DNA of 57,083 nt from the NCBI GenBank assembly GCA_015478725.1, contig JADMIG010000017.1, forward strand, positions 1 through 57,083, in the 5' to 3' direction. Each line of letters opens with the position of its first letter. The stretch's first letter is position 1. The translations under genes and the position numbers were made by a program. The DNA is from Chloroflexota bacterium. GTDB taxonomy: Bacteria; Chloroflexota; Limnocylindria; Limnocylindrales; CSP1-4. Under the pieces are notes generated by a model. It was given only the letters and a program-made list of their open reading frames with translations, was not told the origin of the DNA and ran no database searches. Positions 38,652 through 47,651 of this stretch are shown here, one piece after another.

Positions 38652-40031
38652 TCATGGCGTAGATCGGAGGGCGGTCGCGCCGCGGGCTATCGGGAGGTCC
38701 ATGCGACGGTCGCGCTGGACATCGTCCAGCGAGGTCGCGATCGCGGCAACGAGCTCGTCGACCTGCTCTTCGTTGATCACGAGCGGCGGACACAGGAACA
38801 ACACGTTCCCTGGATGGAGGACGAACGTCAGCACCCCGTTCTCCCGCAGCCGGCTGACGATGGCCTGGCCGATGTCGAGGGGGAGCTCATCCGGGCGGTC
38901 CGCGTCTCGGAGCTCGACACCGTAGATGAGACCCGTTCCGCGGACGGCGATCACAAGGCCGCGGCCGAGCAACCCCTGGAGCGCGCGCTCCAAGTACGAT
39001 CCGACGGTCGCCGCGTTGGTGACGAGGTGCTCCTCATCAATGATCTTCAGATTGGCCAGGGCCGCCGCGCAGGCGACCGGGTGGCCCCCGAACGTGTGAC
39101 CATGAGCCAAGGCGCGGTGCGGCGCTCCGCGGAACTCAGTCGCGATCTTGCGACTCGCGATTGCGGCGGAAATGGGAATGTAGCCGCTCGATAACCCCTT
39201 CGAGACCGTCAGGATGTCGGGCGTCACGCCCGCTCGGTCGCTGGCGAACATCCGGCCCGTGCGGCCGAAGCCGGTGATGGCCTCATCGGCGATCAAGAGC
39301 ACGTCGTGCTCGTCGCAGATCTCGCGGAGGCGGACCCAGAACGCGTCATCTGCTGGGTAGATGCCGGACGCCGTCGCGACCGGATCGATGATCACCGCGG
39401 CGACCGTGTCAGGTCGCTCAAACCTGATGAGCGCGTCGAACTCTTCGGCATCGTCAGGTGCGGCCACGAACCGGCCGATCGGCGGGAGTGGCTCGAAGTA
39501 CTCCTTGTGGGTGCGGTAGTAGCTGCCATCGATCGCCATTGCCCCGTACGTGCATCCGTGGTACCCACCCCGCCTCGCGATAACCTTGAACTTCCCCTGC
39601 CGCCCACGAAGGTAGTGGTACTGACGCGCGATCTTGAGTCCGGCCTCAACGGCCTCGGAGCCACTTGATGCGAAATGCACCGCGTCGAGGTCGCCGGGTG
39701 CGAGGGCTGCCAACCGGTCCGCGAGCTCCACCGCCGGGCGCGAGACGTACCGGAGCGTGTCGAGGAATTCGAGCTGCGAGAGCTGGGCTGCCACCGCGGC
39801 GGCAATCTCGATCCGACCATGACCGATCGCGACCGCCTCGAGTGAAGCGATGCAGTCGATGTAGCGGCGACCGGATTCGTCCCAGAGGTAGATGCCGTCC
39901 CCGCGGGTGAGTACCAGTGGACCGCCCTGGGCCACGACGTCGTCGATCGGCACATTGCCCATCCAGAGGTGGTCGAGAGCGTGACCGCCGATCCGTTCAG
40001 CGGTGGTCATGTTCGGATCGGGACGGGTCAT
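38652..40031 (-). CDS. Class III aminotransferase (omega-amino acid:pyruvate type)
   Basis: A 459-residue fold-type I PLP enzyme. GIYLWDESGRRYIDCIAS opens the domain; FASSGSEAVEAGLKIARQY, RRGGYHGCTYGAMA, LLIADEAITGFGRTG (Asp249 for the cofactor) and TVSKGLSSGYIP with Schiff-base Lys278 follow; HGHTFGGHPVACAAALANL completes it. It is the last gene of the LacI-E1alpha-E1beta operon of locus B, 37 bases after E1 beta. Such enzymes move amino groups from omega-amino acids, amines or glutamate-1-semialdehyde. Its presence hints that the locus B substrate carries an amino group, or that the 2-oxo acid is made from an amino acid. Confidence 0.92.
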   Translation of the reverse strand: MTRPDPNMTTAERIGGHALDHLWMGNVPIDDVVAQGGPLVLTRGDGIYLWDESGRRYIDCIASLEAVAIGHGRIEIAAAVAAQLSQLEFLDTLRYVSRPAVELADRLAALAPGDLDAVHFASSGSEAVEAGLKIARQYHYLRGRQGKFKVIARRGGYHGCTYGAMAIDGSYYRTHKEYFEPLPPIGRFVAAPDDAEEFDALIRFERPDTVAAVIIDPVATASGIYPADDAFWVRLREICDEHDVLLIADEAITGFGRTGRMFASDRAGVTPDILTVSKGLSSGYIPISAAIASRKIATEFRGAPHRALAHGHTFGGHPVACAAALANLKIIDEEHLVTNAATVGSYLERALQGLLGRGLVIAVRGTGLIYGVELRDADRPDELPLDIGQAIVSRLRENGVLTFVLHPGNVLFLCPPLVINEEQVDELVAAIATSLDDVQRDRRMDLPIARGATALRSTP

Positions 40032-40068
40032 CTGGTGGTCTCCTCAGGCGTCGGATCCGTGCGGCCCG

Positions 40069-41046
40069 CTACGCCGCAACGAGACGGCTCGCCGCCGCGA
40101 CGATCCGGGCTGCGTCGGGAATCGCCATGGATTCCAGATTCACGGCATACGGCAGCGGCATCTCAGCCCCACCGATCCGCACGACGGGGGCATCGAGATG
40201 ATCGAAGGCATACTCCCCGATCGATGCGGCCACCTCGCCGGCGAACCCACCCGTCAATGGGGCCTCCTGAATCACCAGACATCGTCCCGTCTTCTGCACG
40301 GAGGTCGCAACCGTGTCGTAGTCGAACGGACGGAGGGTCCGAAGGTCGATGACCTCGGCGTCGACCCCATCGGCGGCAAGAGCCTCGGCGGCTGCAAGCG
40401 CTTGCTTGACCATGGCGGACCAAGCGACAAGCGTGATCTGACTTCCTACCCGGCGCACCACAGCCCGACCGAATGGATCACCCGAAGAGGCAGCGTCGAG
40501 GTCGGCGATATCGCCGAAGAGGGCCTTGTGTGCGATGACGATGCAGGGGTCATCATGTCTCGTTGCCGCGAGAAGCAGGTGGTAGGCGTCCGGCACCGTC
40601 CCGGGCAGCGCGACCGTCAGGCCGGGTATCTGAGCGAACACAGCCTCGAGGGATTGCGAGTGCTGCGCGGCGTTCCCCTTCCCGCCTCCTCCCTGGGTCA
40701 GGATCGTCATCGGCGTCTGGAACTGCCCTCCGGTCATGAACCGCGTCTTCGCAGTCTGGTTGATGATCTGGTCCATCCCGACGAGGGTGAAGTCGACGTA
40801 CATGACCTCGACGATCGGGCGCAAGCCGCACATCGCGGCACCGAGAGCAGCCCCGATGAACGCCGCCTCGGAAATCGGCGTGTCCCGCACGCGCTCGGCG
40901 CCGAATTCGTCCTGAAGGCCGGCGGTGATACGGAACACCCCGCCGTAGTGGCCGATGTCCTCGCCCATGAGGAACGTCCTGGGATCGTCGCCCAGCGCCT
41001 GCTTGAGCGCGAGCCGCATGGCCGAGACGTAGTTCACGCGTGCCAT
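40069..41046 (-). CDS. 2-oxo acid dehydrogenase E1 component, beta subunit (locus B)
   Basis: A 325-residue E1 beta subunit. NYVSAMRLALKQALGDD, FLMGEDIGHYGGVFRITAGL, EVMYVDFTLVGMDQI and AEVIDLRTLRPFDYDTV are typical. The ATG at 41046 overlaps the E1 alpha gene by 13 bases; the longer frame upstream is antisense noise. It differs clearly from the locus A paralogue (5475-6506), so the two E1 pairs are not a recent duplication. No E2 or E3 gene is near; it may share the split E2 of locus A. Confidence 0.9.
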   Translation of the reverse strand: MARVNYVSAMRLALKQALGDDPRTFLMGEDIGHYGGVFRITAGLQDEFGAERVRDTPISEAAFIGAALGAAMCGLRPIVEVMYVDFTLVGMDQIINQTAKTRFMTGGQFQTPMTILTQGGGGKGNAAQHSQSLEAVFAQIPGLTVALPGTVPDAYHLLLAATRHDDPCIVIAHKALFGDIADLDAASSGDPFGRAVVRRVGSQITLVAWSAMVKQALAAAEALAADGVDAEVIDLRTLRPFDYDTVATSVQKTGRCLVIQEAPLTGGFAGEVAASIGEYAFDHLDAPVVRIGGAEMPLPYAVNLESMAIPDAARIVAAASRLVAA

Positions 41047-42050
41047 GCGTCGCCTCCTGTGGATCGAGTCCCTCCGGTCACCGCAACGGGCACGAGCGCG
41101 ACCGCGGGTTCCCACTCCGGCCGCGGAGCCCGCAGGGCGGCGGCCTCCGCCTCGTCCAACTCTTCTGCCACGTCTCGCTCGACGCGGCCGAGCGTCTCTT
41201 CGGTTGCACCCTCCCCGAGCAGACGACGCCGTGCGAGTTCGATCGGGTCGCGGGAGCGCCAGGCTTCGATGTCTTCCGCTGTACGGATCGTTTCGGGGTC
41301 ACCGTGATAGTGCCCTGAGAACCGATAGGTCTCGAATTCGATGAACGCCGGACCCGCGCCCGCTCGGAGTCGGTGGATCGCCGCCGTGGCGACCTGCCGC
41401 ACCGCCTCGACATCCATCCCGTCGGCACGCTCACTGTCGATACCGAGACCGCGAGCGCGCTCGGCGATCGTCTCGGTCCGGATCATGTCCCGCGCCGGCG
41501 TCATCTCGGAGAACTGGTTGTTCTCGCAGGCGAACAGCACGGGCAGATGCCAGACGGCCGCGAGGTTGAATGCCTCCATCACGGCGCCCTGGTTCACCGC
41601 GCCATCGCCGAAGAACGCCACTGCGACGCCGTTGGAACCCGTGAGATGGCGGGCGAGGGCGGCACCGACGGCGATCGGCACGCCTGCGCCCACGATGGCA
41701 TTCGAACCGAGGTTTCCGACCGACGCGTCGGCAAGGTGAAGCGACCCGCCCAGACCGCCGCAACAGCCGGTGGCTCGCCCGCACATCTCCGCGAGGATCG
41801 CGCCGGCCGGGGTGCCCATGGCGAGCGCGTGATGGTGGCCGCGGTAGGTAGCCGTGATGACGTCCTCATCCCCGAGCGTGGAGCAGACCCCCACCGCGAC
41901 CGCCTCTTGGCCGATGCCGAGGTGAATCGAGCCGCGAATCTCACCTCGGTCGTGAAGACTCCTGCATCGCTCGAGGAACCCGCGGATGAGGGCCATGCGG
42001 GCATAGCGTCCGCGCGGCTCCCCGAGAGCCGCGCGGCGTCCGACAGTCAT
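41034..42050 (-). CDS. 2-oxo acid dehydrogenase E1 component, alpha subunit (locus B)
   Basis: A 338-residue E1 alpha subunit. SIHLGIGQEAVAVGV, TYRGHHHALAMGTP, GGLGGSLHLAD, and the thiamine diphosphate motif from GDG (148-150) to ENN (176-178) are present, with FSGHYHGDPETIR at the position of the phosphorylation loop. AEMCGRATGCCGGLGG carries a Cys pair not seen in the locus A paralogue. It overlaps the LacI stop (ATGA) and the E1 beta start. Pyruvate, acetoin or another 2-oxo acid could be the substrate. Confidence 0.92.
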   Translation of the reverse strand: MTVGRRAALGEPRGRYARMALIRGFLERCRSLHDRGEIRGSIHLGIGQEAVAVGVCSTLGDEDVITATYRGHHHALAMGTPAGAILAEMCGRATGCCGGLGGSLHLADASVGNLGSNAIVGAGVPIAVGAALARHLTGSNGVAVAFFGDGAVNQGAVMEAFNLAAVWHLPVLFACENNQFSEMTPARDMIRTETIAERARGLGIDSERADGMDVEAVRQVATAAIHRLRAGAGPAFIEFETYRFSGHYHGDPETIRTAEDIEAWRSRDPIELARRRLLGEGATEETLGRVERDVAEELDEAEAAALRAPRPEWEPAVALVPVAVTGGTRSTGGDAWHA

Positions 42051-43108
42051 CGCGTGCTCCCTGGTGCATCAGTTGGGCGGCGCGTTGAACCACGCACCAC
42101 GAGACGGCTGTGGATGACGCGCGTCGTCGGCTCGGTGACCTCGCCACGCAGGGCGCCCAACAGCAAGTCTGCGGCCTCACTGCCGATCTCCTCGACCGAA
42201 CGGCTCACGACGGTCATGGGCGGGTTGTTGAGGACGAGCGCGTCGATGTCGTCGCAGCCCACGAACGACAGGTCGCTCGGGATGTCCTTGCCTGCCTCTC
42301 TGACGGCTTGGAGCACCCCCGTCGAAATCTGGTTGCCCCCAGAGATGATCGCCGTCGGCGGCGTCGTGTCCGCGAAGAGCCGGAGTGCCTCCCTTCGCCC
42401 GAATTCGTGTCCGGAGCTCCCGAGGCGCACGGCCGGCTCCGCCGTTGACAGGTGCTGGGCCATGCCCGCCAGGTAGCCGGCCAGCCGCTCGCGCCCGGGA
42501 CGCACGATCGTGTCCCCGCCGATATAGGCGATTCGGCGGTGACCGAGCTCTGCCAAGTGCGCCACCGCCTCAATGAGACCACGCCGGTGCTCGATAAGCA
42601 CCCGGTGAGCGCCCGAGACCGGCAGCTCCCGATCGAGCAAGACGATCGGCACCCGCATGGACGAGAGCAATTCGATCAGTCCCGCGTCGGCCTCGTCCGT
42701 GCACGAGAGCAGGAATCCATCGACCTGACGGCTCGCCATCGTCTCGATCAAGGACCGCTCCCGTTCGGGTCGACCATCGGAGATGGCGAGCAGCATCGAG
42801 TACCCGGCCGCGCCGAAGCGCGCCGCGGCGCCGCGGGCGATGTAGCCAAACAGCGGATTGGCAATGTCCGGGACGAGGAATGCAACGGTGCGCGTAGCCC
42901 CAGTTCGAAGGCTGCGCGCGAGCGCGTGCGGCCGATAGCCGACGGCTTCCGCGGCGGCGAGCACTCGCTCGCGAAGCTCGGGACTGGCCGACCCGTTGTT
43001 GAGCACCCGTGATGCCGTCGAAAGCGCGACATCGGCGCGGGCAGCCACCTCACGCAACGTCGGTCGGATCGGCAAGTTCGAAACGGTTCCACCACTTTGG
43101 GCCGTCAT
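42047..43108 (-). CDS. LacI-family transcriptional regulator (locus B)
   Basis: A 353-residue LacI/GalR-type regulator. The helix-turn-helix (TLREVAARADVALSTASRVL) and hinge (YRPHALARSLRTGATRTVAFL) come first, then the effector domain (DIANPLFGYIARGAAARFG, IAYIGGD, DLSFVGCDDI). The ATG at 43108 is chosen because upstream in-frame starts overlap the -10 of the most likely promoter (43116-43144); this makes the mRNA nearly leaderless. It is followed by E1 alpha with an ATGA overlap, and is divergent from the sugar ABC operon, whose leader carries ATCGTTTCGAT. It probably controls both operons of locus B. Confidence 0.88.
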   Translation of the reverse strand: MTAQSGGTVSNLPIRPTLREVAARADVALSTASRVLNNGSASPELRERVLAAAEAVGYRPHALARSLRTGATRTVAFLVPDIANPLFGYIARGAAARFGAAGYSMLLAISDGRPERERSLIETMASRQVDGFLLSCTDEADAGLIELLSSMRVPIVLLDRELPVSGAHRVLIEHRRGLIEAVAHLAELGHRRIAYIGGDTIVRPGRERLAGYLAGMAQHLSTAEPAVRLGSSGHEFGRREALRLFADTTPPTAIISGGNQISTGVLQAVREAGKDIPSDLSFVGCDDIDALVLNNPPMTVVSRSVEEIGSEAADLLLGALRGEVTEPTTRVIHSRLVVRGSTRRPTDAPGSTR

Positions 43109-43115
43109 GTCTTGT

Positions 43116-43144
43116 AGCATAGCGTCGCTGCTGGTGCGTGTCAC
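43116..43144 (-). promoter_or_regulatory. Promoter of the LacI-E1 operon (locus B)
   Basis: On the minus strand: -35 GTGACA (forward 43139-43144), 17-base spacer, -10 TATGCT (forward 43116-43121). The expected transcription start falls next to the ATG at 43108, which suggests a very short leader or leaderless mRNA. Confidence 0.5.
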
Positions 43145-43157
43145 CACCGATTCAGGC

Positions 43158-43212
43158 TTGACGCAGCCTTCGCCCATATGCTTCTATGGCGCTCCGATGG
43201 AATCGTTTCGAT
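43158..43212 (+). promoter_or_regulatory. Promoter of the sugar ABC operon and candidate LacI operator (locus B)
   Basis: On the plus strand: -35 TTGACG (43158-43163), 18-base spacer, weak -10 TTCTAT (43182-43187). Shortly downstream is the perfect dyad ATCG-TTT-CGAT (43202-43212). It shares AATCGTTT with the locus A operators, which suggests a related LacI-type binding mode. The leader to the ATG at 43279 is about 85 bases. Confidence 0.5.
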
Positions 43213-43278
43213 GACGAGGAGTCGGGGCGGTTGGTACGGCCCGGCGTGTGCCGGGGCGTACCACGAGGAGGAGAGTCG

Positions 43279-44673
43279 ATGACAGTGGCATGGTCGAGGC
43301 GTCGCCATGGCGGCCGGGTGGCCGCGTTGGCGACTGCCATTGTTCTCGTCGCGAGCGCCTGTTCTGGCGGGGCCGGGACGGCGGCGCCGAGCAGCGCTCC
43401 GAGCGGCAGCGGTACTACCGCGTCAAGCGCCGCGGTGGGCACCGCCACGCCCACGCAGGCATCCGCACCCATTACCCTCACGATCTGGAGCCCTGAGAAT
43501 CGTCCTGACGACGCGACCGCGCATCAGTGGCTGATCCAACAGTTCGAGGCCGCGAACCCAAACATAACGGTCCAGATCACGACCACGTCATGGGACGCCC
43601 ACTTCGCCAAGATCGACGCAGCGGCGGCGGCCGGCAACCTGCCGGACATCGTCTACACCTGGCAACCGAATACGGCGGCACTGATGGCGAAGGGGATGCT
43701 CGCCGACATCACCGACGTCTACAACACCCTTGGCCCCGACAACTTCCCGGCCGGTGAACGCCAGGTCCTGTCCCAGAACGGCAAGATGTACGCGATCCCG
43801 TTCATCGGCTACCCGCACGCCCTCTGGTACCGCAAGGATTGGTTCAGCCAGGCCGGGCTCCAGGCTCCGCAGAGCTGGACGGATATCGTCAATGACGCCA
43901 AGGCCCTCACGAACAGCAACCACTACGGCATCTGCCTCTTCGACAAGGGCCTCGACGCGTACTACGTCACGGACCTGATGCTCGCGGCGGGTGCCCAGGC
44001 GTTCGACGCCCAGGGCAACGTGACGATCAACTCTCCGGCGACGGTCAACGTCCTGAACTTCATCAAGACCATCAACGACCAGCACCTGACCCCGGCAGGC
44101 TGGACGGCGATGAACATGGATGACGCGAAGCTGCCCTTCATCGCCGGCAAGTGCGCGATGAAGATCGACTCGGCATCGTTCCTGGGGGCACTCCAGGCGA
44201 ACAATGCGGACCTGCTGCCCAACGTCGGCGTCGTCCCGATCCCGCTGAACGGCGGCCAGTACGCTGGTTGGGCCGGTACGAGCCAGTACGGGATCACGGC
44301 GGCCTCCCCCCATCAGGCAGCGGCGAAGGCGTTCCTGGAGTTCATGTTCCAGGCGCAGAACTACACGGGATTCATCGGGCGTGAGGTGCTCGGGTTCGTG
44401 CCTGAGTTCAAGCCCGTCGCCGACGGCACCGACTTCTACAACCAGGGCCGTATCAAGCCGCTCGCGGATATCTACAAGGCCGCGGCCAAAGCTGCCGCCA
44501 CAGGCTACGCCGGTCCCACCTACGGTGACCCGAGCGTCAGCAAGCAGAACGCCCTCGTCTACAACCAACAGGTCTACTCGGAGATGGGCGCCCGGATCGA
44601 ACAAGGTCAGAGCCCGCAGAGTGTGGCCGCCTGGGCGGCGACACGCATCGCCGAGCTGCTCAAGGGAGGCTGA
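43279..44673 (+). CDS. Extracellular solute-binding lipoprotein of a carbohydrate ABC transporter
   Basis: A 464-residue family 1 binding protein. The signal peptide (RVAALATAIVLVASAC) ends at a lipobox Cys near residue 28, followed by a Ser/Thr/Ala-Gly linker to about residue 60. The domain shows ITLTIWSPENRPDDATAHQW, FEAANPNITVQI, LPDIVYTWQPNTAALMAKG and MYAIPFIGYPHALWYRKDWF. The ATG at 43279 has GAGGAGGAGA before it. Unlike the locus A protein it has no twin-arginine motif and uses Sec. It is the first gene of the plus-strand operon of locus B. Ligand unknown. Confidence 0.93.
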   Translation: MTVAWSRRRHGGRVAALATAIVLVASACSGGAGTAAPSSAPSGSGTTASSAAVGTATPTQASAPITLTIWSPENRPDDATAHQWLIQQFEAANPNITVQITTTSWDAHFAKIDAAAAAGNLPDIVYTWQPNTAALMAKGMLADITDVYNTLGPDNFPAGERQVLSQNGKMYAIPFIGYPHALWYRKDWFSQAGLQAPQSWTDIVNDAKALTNSNHYGICLFDKGLDAYYVTDLMLAAGAQAFDAQGNVTINSPATVNVLNFIKTINDQHLTPAGWTAMNMDDAKLPFIAGKCAMKIDSASFLGALQANNADLLPNVGVVPIPLNGGQYAGWAGTSQYGITAASPHQAAAKAFLEFMFQAQNYTGFIGREVLGFVPEFKPVADGTDFYNQGRIKPLADIYKAAAKAAATGYAGPTYGDPSVSKQNALVYNQQVYSEMGARIEQGQSPQSVAAWAATRIAELLKGG

Positions 44674-44707
44674 TCGGGACCGTTCGGCCCCAGTACCCTA
44701 GCCCCTG

Positions 44708-45649
44708 ATGTCTGTGCGCCTCGGCGCGCGCACGCGGCCCCGATCACTGCTCGCTCGAATGAGCAGCGACCGGGGCCGTGGCAGCCTCTTCGGCTTTGCG
44801 CTCGTCCTCCCGGCCCTCCTCATGTTCCTGGTCTTCGCCGCGCGACCCGTCGTGGAGACCATCGCCACGAGCTTCCTCCGGCGTGACCTCACCCAGCCCG
44901 AGCTGGGCACGCCGTTCGTCGGGCTGGCGAACTACGCGCAACTGTTCTCGCTCTCCACGTTCTGGACCACGGTCACCAACACGGTGGTCCTTTCAACGGC
45001 CTCCGCCATCGCCCAGATCGTCTTGGGCCTGGGCGTCGCCTTGCTGCTCAACGAGGCCTTCCGCCTGCGCTGGCTTCTCCGCGCAGCCGTCATTCTGCCG
45101 TGGGCGATGCCGACGGTCGTTGCGGCGTTCGTGTTCCGCTGGCTCTTCGATGCGTCGTTTGGTCCGGTGAACGCCATCCTCGAGGCGATCGGACTGGTGG
45201 CGCAGCCGATCGCGTGGCTCGGGTCGCCCGATACGGCGCTACTCACGGTGATCATTGCCCACGTCTGGAAGGGCATCCCCTTCGTCATCCTCGTGTTCCT
45301 TGCTGCCCTCCAGACCGTGCCACGTGAGCTGCACGATGCGGCGCAAGTGGATGGGGCCGGCTACTGGAGCGAGCTGCGCCACATAACCTTGCCGCAGCTC
45401 CGCTACATCATCGCGATCACCTTGATCCTGCGGTTCATCTGGACGTTCAACTGGTTCGACTTCACCTACCTGTTGACCGGCGGCGGTCCGGGACAGGCGA
45501 CGATGACGTTGCCGATCCAGGTGTACATCACCGCGTTCCGCACGTTCCAGCTCGGGCTCTCGAGTGCCTACGCGACGCTGATCGCGGCCGTGCTGATGGT
45601 GCTCACCGTGGGTTTCCTGCGCCTCACCATCCGCGAGCAGCACACATGA
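44708..45649 (+). CDS. Carbohydrate ABC transporter permease (MalF-like)
   Basis: A 313-residue inner-membrane permease. A basic N-tail of about 25 residues precedes TM1 (LFGFALVLPALLMFLVFAA). The EAA loop reads ELHDAAQVDGAGYWSELRHITLPQL, followed by WTFNWFDFTYLLTGGGPGQ, the group signature. A second ATG (at 44759) could be the true start and would remove the Arg-rich tail. The stop overlaps the next permease start by four bases. It pairs with the permease at 45646-46476. No ATPase gene is nearby, as in locus A. Confidence 0.9.
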   Translation: MSVRLGARTRPRSLLARMSSDRGRGSLFGFALVLPALLMFLVFAARPVVETIATSFLRRDLTQPELGTPFVGLANYAQLFSLSTFWTTVTNTVVLSTASAIAQIVLGLGVALLLNEAFRLRWLLRAAVILPWAMPTVVAAFVFRWLFDASFGPVNAILEAIGLVAQPIAWLGSPDTALLTVIIAHVWKGIPFVILVFLAALQTVPRELHDAAQVDGAGYWSELRHITLPQLRYIIAITLILRFIWTFNWFDFTYLLTGGGPGQATMTLPIQVYITAFRTFQLGLSSAYATLIAAVLMVLTVGFLRLTIREQHT

Positions 45650-46476
45650 GGGGCCAGGCCGCGTACGCGCGGACCGCGCTCGGCGTGCTCATCTTCCTGC
45701 TCGTCATCTTCCCGATCTACCAGATGGTGCTCCTTTCGTTCCTGCCCCAGCGGGCCATCCTCTCATCGTCGGTCGTGCCCAACCCGTCAGATCTGACGAT
45801 CGAGAACTACGTTCGCGCGTTCACCAACGGCACCATCTCGCCGACGGTCTACGTCAACAGCGCGATCGTGGGCATGGCCACGACGGTCATTGCCACGAGC
45901 ATCTCCGTGCTCGGCGGCTACAGCCTGGCGCGCTTCCGGTTCTTCGGCAGCCGGTTCATGGATCGGTTCGTCCTGCTCGCCTACGTCATCCCACCGATCC
46001 TGCTCGTCGTGCCTATCTACGTGACGATGGTCAACTGGCACCTGCAGGACACGCTCGTGAGCGTCGTTATCTCGGACACCATGCTGACGGTGCCCTTCGG
46101 GATCTGGCTGCTGCGTGGCTTCTTCCGGGACATCCCCGTCGATCTCGACGAGGCCGCCCGGGTGGACGGCGCGTCGCGATTCGACGTCCTGCGTCGCATC
46201 GTGCTCCCCGTGTCACTGCCCGGTCTCGCGGCCGTGGCGGTATTCGTCTTCATGGAGTCGTGGAACGAGTTCCTCTTCGCCTCGGTGCTGCTGAGCTCCA
46301 AGGCGAACCTGACCTTCCCGGTCGGCCTCTACTCCGTCGCCGGAACCTACGGCGACATCCGGTGGGGCGAAACGATGGCCGCCGCGACGATCGGCGCCGT
46401 CCCGATGTTCGTGCTCTTTCTGATCTTCCAACGCTGGTTGGTGGCAGGCCTCACAAGTGGAGCGGTCAAGGGATGA
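45646..46476 (+). CDS. Carbohydrate ABC transporter permease (MalG-like)
   Basis: A 276-residue inner-membrane permease with six hydrophobic segments. TM1 is ALGVLIFLLVIFPIYQMVLL; the EAA loop is VDLDEAARVDGASRFDVLRRIVLPVSLPG; the C-terminus FQRWLVAGLTSGAVKG is typical. Translation is coupled on both sides: the ATG overlaps the MalF-like stop and its own stop overlaps the MR-family gene (ATGA). Together with the two preceding genes it imports a sugar or sugar acid. Confidence 0.92.
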   Translation: MRGQAAYARTALGVLIFLLVIFPIYQMVLLSFLPQRAILSSSVVPNPSDLTIENYVRAFTNGTISPTVYVNSAIVGMATTVIATSISVLGGYSLARFRFFGSRFMDRFVLLAYVIPPILLVVPIYVTMVNWHLQDTLVSVVISDTMLTVPFGIWLLRGFFRDIPVDLDEAARVDGASRFDVLRRIVLPVSLPGLAAVAVFVFMESWNEFLFASVLLSSKANLTFPVGLYSVAGTYGDIRWGETMAAATIGAVPMFVLFLIFQRWLVAGLTSGAVKG

Positions 46477-47651
46477 CAGACCTTCGCGACGATACCCTCA
46501 CCTCGCCCGACGGTGAGCGGACAGCCACGACGAGACCCGTGAGCCTGCACGTCGAGGAGGTCGAGGTGATCCCTCTTCGCGTGCCCCTCTCGCGCGTGTT
46601 CCAGGGGTCCAAGTACTCCATGGACCACCGCTGCACCCTGGTGGTGCGGGTGATGACTCGTGAGGGCGTGGTCGGACTGTCCTACAACGGCGACGAGCCG
46701 AACACGCAGCTGGAGATCGCCCGGATCATCCGCGACGAGCTGCTGCCGCTGATCCGCGGTCAGGAGTTGCCGGCAAACGCACGCCTGTGGGACCTGATGC
46801 TCCCGCCGAGCTACGACATCCTGCGGGATCGCCGCCTGGTGATCATGGCGATGGCCGCGCTCGACTCGGCTCTCTGGGATGCGGCCGGGAAGGCCATGGG
46901 GATGCCGCTCTGGCGGGTCTGGGGCGGCAGCCGCTCGGCCATTCCAGTGATCGCGATCGGGGGTTACTACAACCAGTCCGACGCTGCCATCGGCGCCGAG
47001 ATGGAGGACTACCAGCGTCTCGGGATCGCCGGCTGCAAGTTCAAGATCGGGGGCGCAACACCTGCCGAGGATGCCCGTCGAGTCGGCATTGCTCGTGCCG
47101 CGGCCGGCGAAGACTTCGTCCTGATGGTCGACGCGAACCAGGCCTACACGGTGTCGGAGGCGCTCGACTTCGCGCGACGTGCCGCTGGACTCAACCTGCG
47201 CTGGTTCGAGGAACCCGTTCGCTGGCTCAACGATCGCGTCGACCTGCGCGTCGTCCGCCAAAAGTGCGACATCCCGATCACGGCCGGGCAGAGCGAGTTC
47301 ACCCGCGCGGGTGTCCGCGACCTGATCGTTTCGGGGTCGATCGACGTCTGCAACTTCGACGCCTCATGGAGCGGTGGACCGACCGAATGGCTCCGGGTTG
47401 CCGCGATCGCGCTGGCCTATGGGGTGGAGATGGCCCATCACGAGGAACCGCAGATCGCGGCGCATCTGCTCGCCGGCGTGCCGAACGGCACCTACCTTGA
47501 GTGCTTCCACCCCGACCGCGACCCGATCTTCTGGCATCTCCTCGCGAACCGCTCCGGTCCCGCCGACGGCCTGTACCAGATGACTGACGCCCCGGGGCTT
47601 GGTCTCGAGCTCGACGAAGCCTTCATCGCCCGTTGGAGGGAGGATCGGTGA
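46473..47651 (+). CDS. Mandelate racemase/muconate lactonizing family protein (locus B, first copy)
   Basis: A 392-residue enolase-superfamily enzyme. The capping domain has PLRVPLSRVFQGSKYSMDH; the barrel has the intact KxK (CKFKIGG), Asp in MVDANQAYT, Glu in WFEEPVRW, Glu in TAGQSEFT and His in MAHHEEPQI. This matches the classic mandelate racemase active site better than the other three MR-family proteins in the window. It probably dehydrates or epimerises an acid sugar. The ATG overlaps the permease stop, and its stop overlaps the next MR gene. Having two different MR-type enzymes in series suggests a racemase followed by a dehydratase, or two isomeric substrates. Confidence 0.9.
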   Translation: MTDLRDDTLTSPDGERTATTRPVSLHVEEVEVIPLRVPLSRVFQGSKYSMDHRCTLVVRVMTREGVVGLSYNGDEPNTQLEIARIIRDELLPLIRGQELPANARLWDLMLPPSYDILRDRRLVIMAMAALDSALWDAAGKAMGMPLWRVWGGSRSAIPVIAIGGYYNQSDAAIGAEMEDYQRLGIAGCKFKIGGATPAEDARRVGIARAAAGEDFVLMVDANQAYTVSEALDFARRAAGLNLRWFEEPVRWLNDRVDLRVVRQKCDIPITAGQSEFTRAGVRDLIVSGSIDVCNFDASWSGGPTEWLRVAAIALAYGVEMAHHEEPQIAAHLLAGVPNGTYLECFHPDRDPIFWHLLANRSGPADGLYQMTDAPGLGLELDEAFIARWREDR

